Shown in pieces: positions 7,105 to 7,417 of a stretch of DNA of 7,417 bases. A model generated the notes under the pieces. The model did not search any database. It had not been told where the DNA came from and saw only the letters and a program-made list of their open reading frames with translations. The DNA is from Chitinophagaceae bacterium (GTDB lineage Bacteria; Bacteroidota; Bacteroidia; Chitinophagales; Chitinophagaceae): the NCBI GenBank assembly GCA_025362915.1, contig JANYEU010000413.1, positions 1 through 7,417 on the forward strand. The letters are read 5' to 3'. Numbering within the stretch: position 1 is the stretch's first letter; every line of letters begins with the position of its first letter. A program made the translations under genes and the position numbers.

Positions 7105-7187
7105 CCACAAAGCACACAAAGATTTGCACTAAGAAACACAAGGATTATTTTGTTTTCTTTGTGTTTTTACCTTGTGTTCCTTTGTGG
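7105..7187. repeat. Nested inverted repeats between the LON-domain gene and coaX
   Basis: The outer arms CCACAAAG (7105-7112) and CTTTGTGG (7180-7187) enclose the inner arms AACACAAGG (7135-7143) and CCTTGTGTT (7170-7178). A further CACAAAG (7115-7121) can pair with CTTTGTG (7157-7163). The fold is asymmetric, with 22 unpaired bases on the left and one on the right. The T-rich and CTTTGTG-rich content resembles dispersed intergenic palindromes seen in Bacteroidota. It could fold after the LON-gene stop and act as a bidirectional stop or a transcript-protecting hairpin. Confidence 0.75.
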
Positions 7188-7203
7188 TAAAAAAACAATA
7201 ATT

Positions 7204-7417
7204 ATGCAAACAACATTATGCTTCGATTTTGGTAACACACGCCTCAAATGCGCCGTATTTATTGGTGATAGTTTGCATACAGTAGAAGTACTTCCCGATG
7301 ATAGCGTGCCAGCCATTGAGCAGTTGATCAATCAATATAAACCCACAAAATCTATCCTTTCCTCAGTTATCAAGCACAATACAGCAATTGAAACACTGTT
7401 GGCAGCAACCACTGATT
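7204..7417 (+). CDS. coaX: Type III pantothenate kinase, N-terminal part (runs off the right edge)
   Basis: CoaX phosphorylates pantothenate with ATP, the first step of coenzyme A synthesis, in the cytoplasm. The 71 codons seen are about a quarter to a third of the usual 240-260 residues. Residues 5-19 (LCFDFGNTRLKCAVF) contain the ASKHA-fold phosphate-1 loop with D8, G10, N11, T12 and K15, as in the family's 'DxGNTxxK' motif. A second strand, SILSSVIKH at 51-59, matches the family's 'SSV' segment after the first helix. The ATG at 7204 sits four residues before the first beta strand, as expected. No Shine-Dalgarno precedes it, only an A-rich leader (TAAAAAAACAATAATT), common in this phylum. 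The gene follows the LON-domain gene by 112 bases that hold the nested inverted repeat, so it may have its own transcript. Confidence 0.94.
   Translation, partial: MQTTLCFDFGNTRLKCAVFIGDSLHTVEVLPDDSVPAIEQLINQYKPTKSILSSVIKHNTAIETLLAATTD

Overview
The window looks like chromosomal DNA from a Bacteroidota bacterium, most likely near the Chitinophagaceae/Sphingobacteriales. The reasons are an AT-rich composition, almost no Shine-Dalgarno sequences before clear starts, a TAnnTTTG-type promoter element, a protein family with a C-terminal carboxypeptidase-regulatory-like module, and a type III pantothenate kinase of the 'CFDFGNTRLK' kind. The genus is inference.

Layout. Bases 1-2823 are read leftward (minus strand). 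They hold the N-terminal 565 residues of a large PAS/GAF sensor protein that runs off the left edge, and a 302-residue protein of unknown function. A strong 22-bp-arm hairpin separates these two. Bases 2824-3777 have no convincing gene. This stretch holds a perfectly phased array of twelve 21-bp tandem repeats (2920-3171), then about 600 bases of AT-rich DNA ending in a probable promoter. Bases 3778-7417 are read rightward: a family 25 glycosyltransferase, an MsbA-type ABC exporter starting 25 bases later, a stand-alone LON substrate-binding-domain protein, and the first 71 codons of coaX. Inverted repeats occupy both gaps that flank the LON-domain gene.

How the genes fit together. The glycosyltransferase and exporter are close enough to share a transcript and form a plausible pair for making and flipping a lipid-linked glycan such as lipooligosaccharide. 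The LON-domain protein and pantothenate kinase are housekeeping-like and have no obvious functional tie to that pair. The sensor protein and the 302-residue protein are not clearly linked to anything else here.

I found no phage, CRISPR, insertion sequence, tRNA or rRNA, and no clear new system. The item most worth checking is the 21-bp array. In one minus-strand frame it encodes twelve heptads of the form (I/Y)I(A/T)E(L/P)KD, and that frame runs without a stop into the 302-residue gene, yet has no usual start codon ahead of the repeats.
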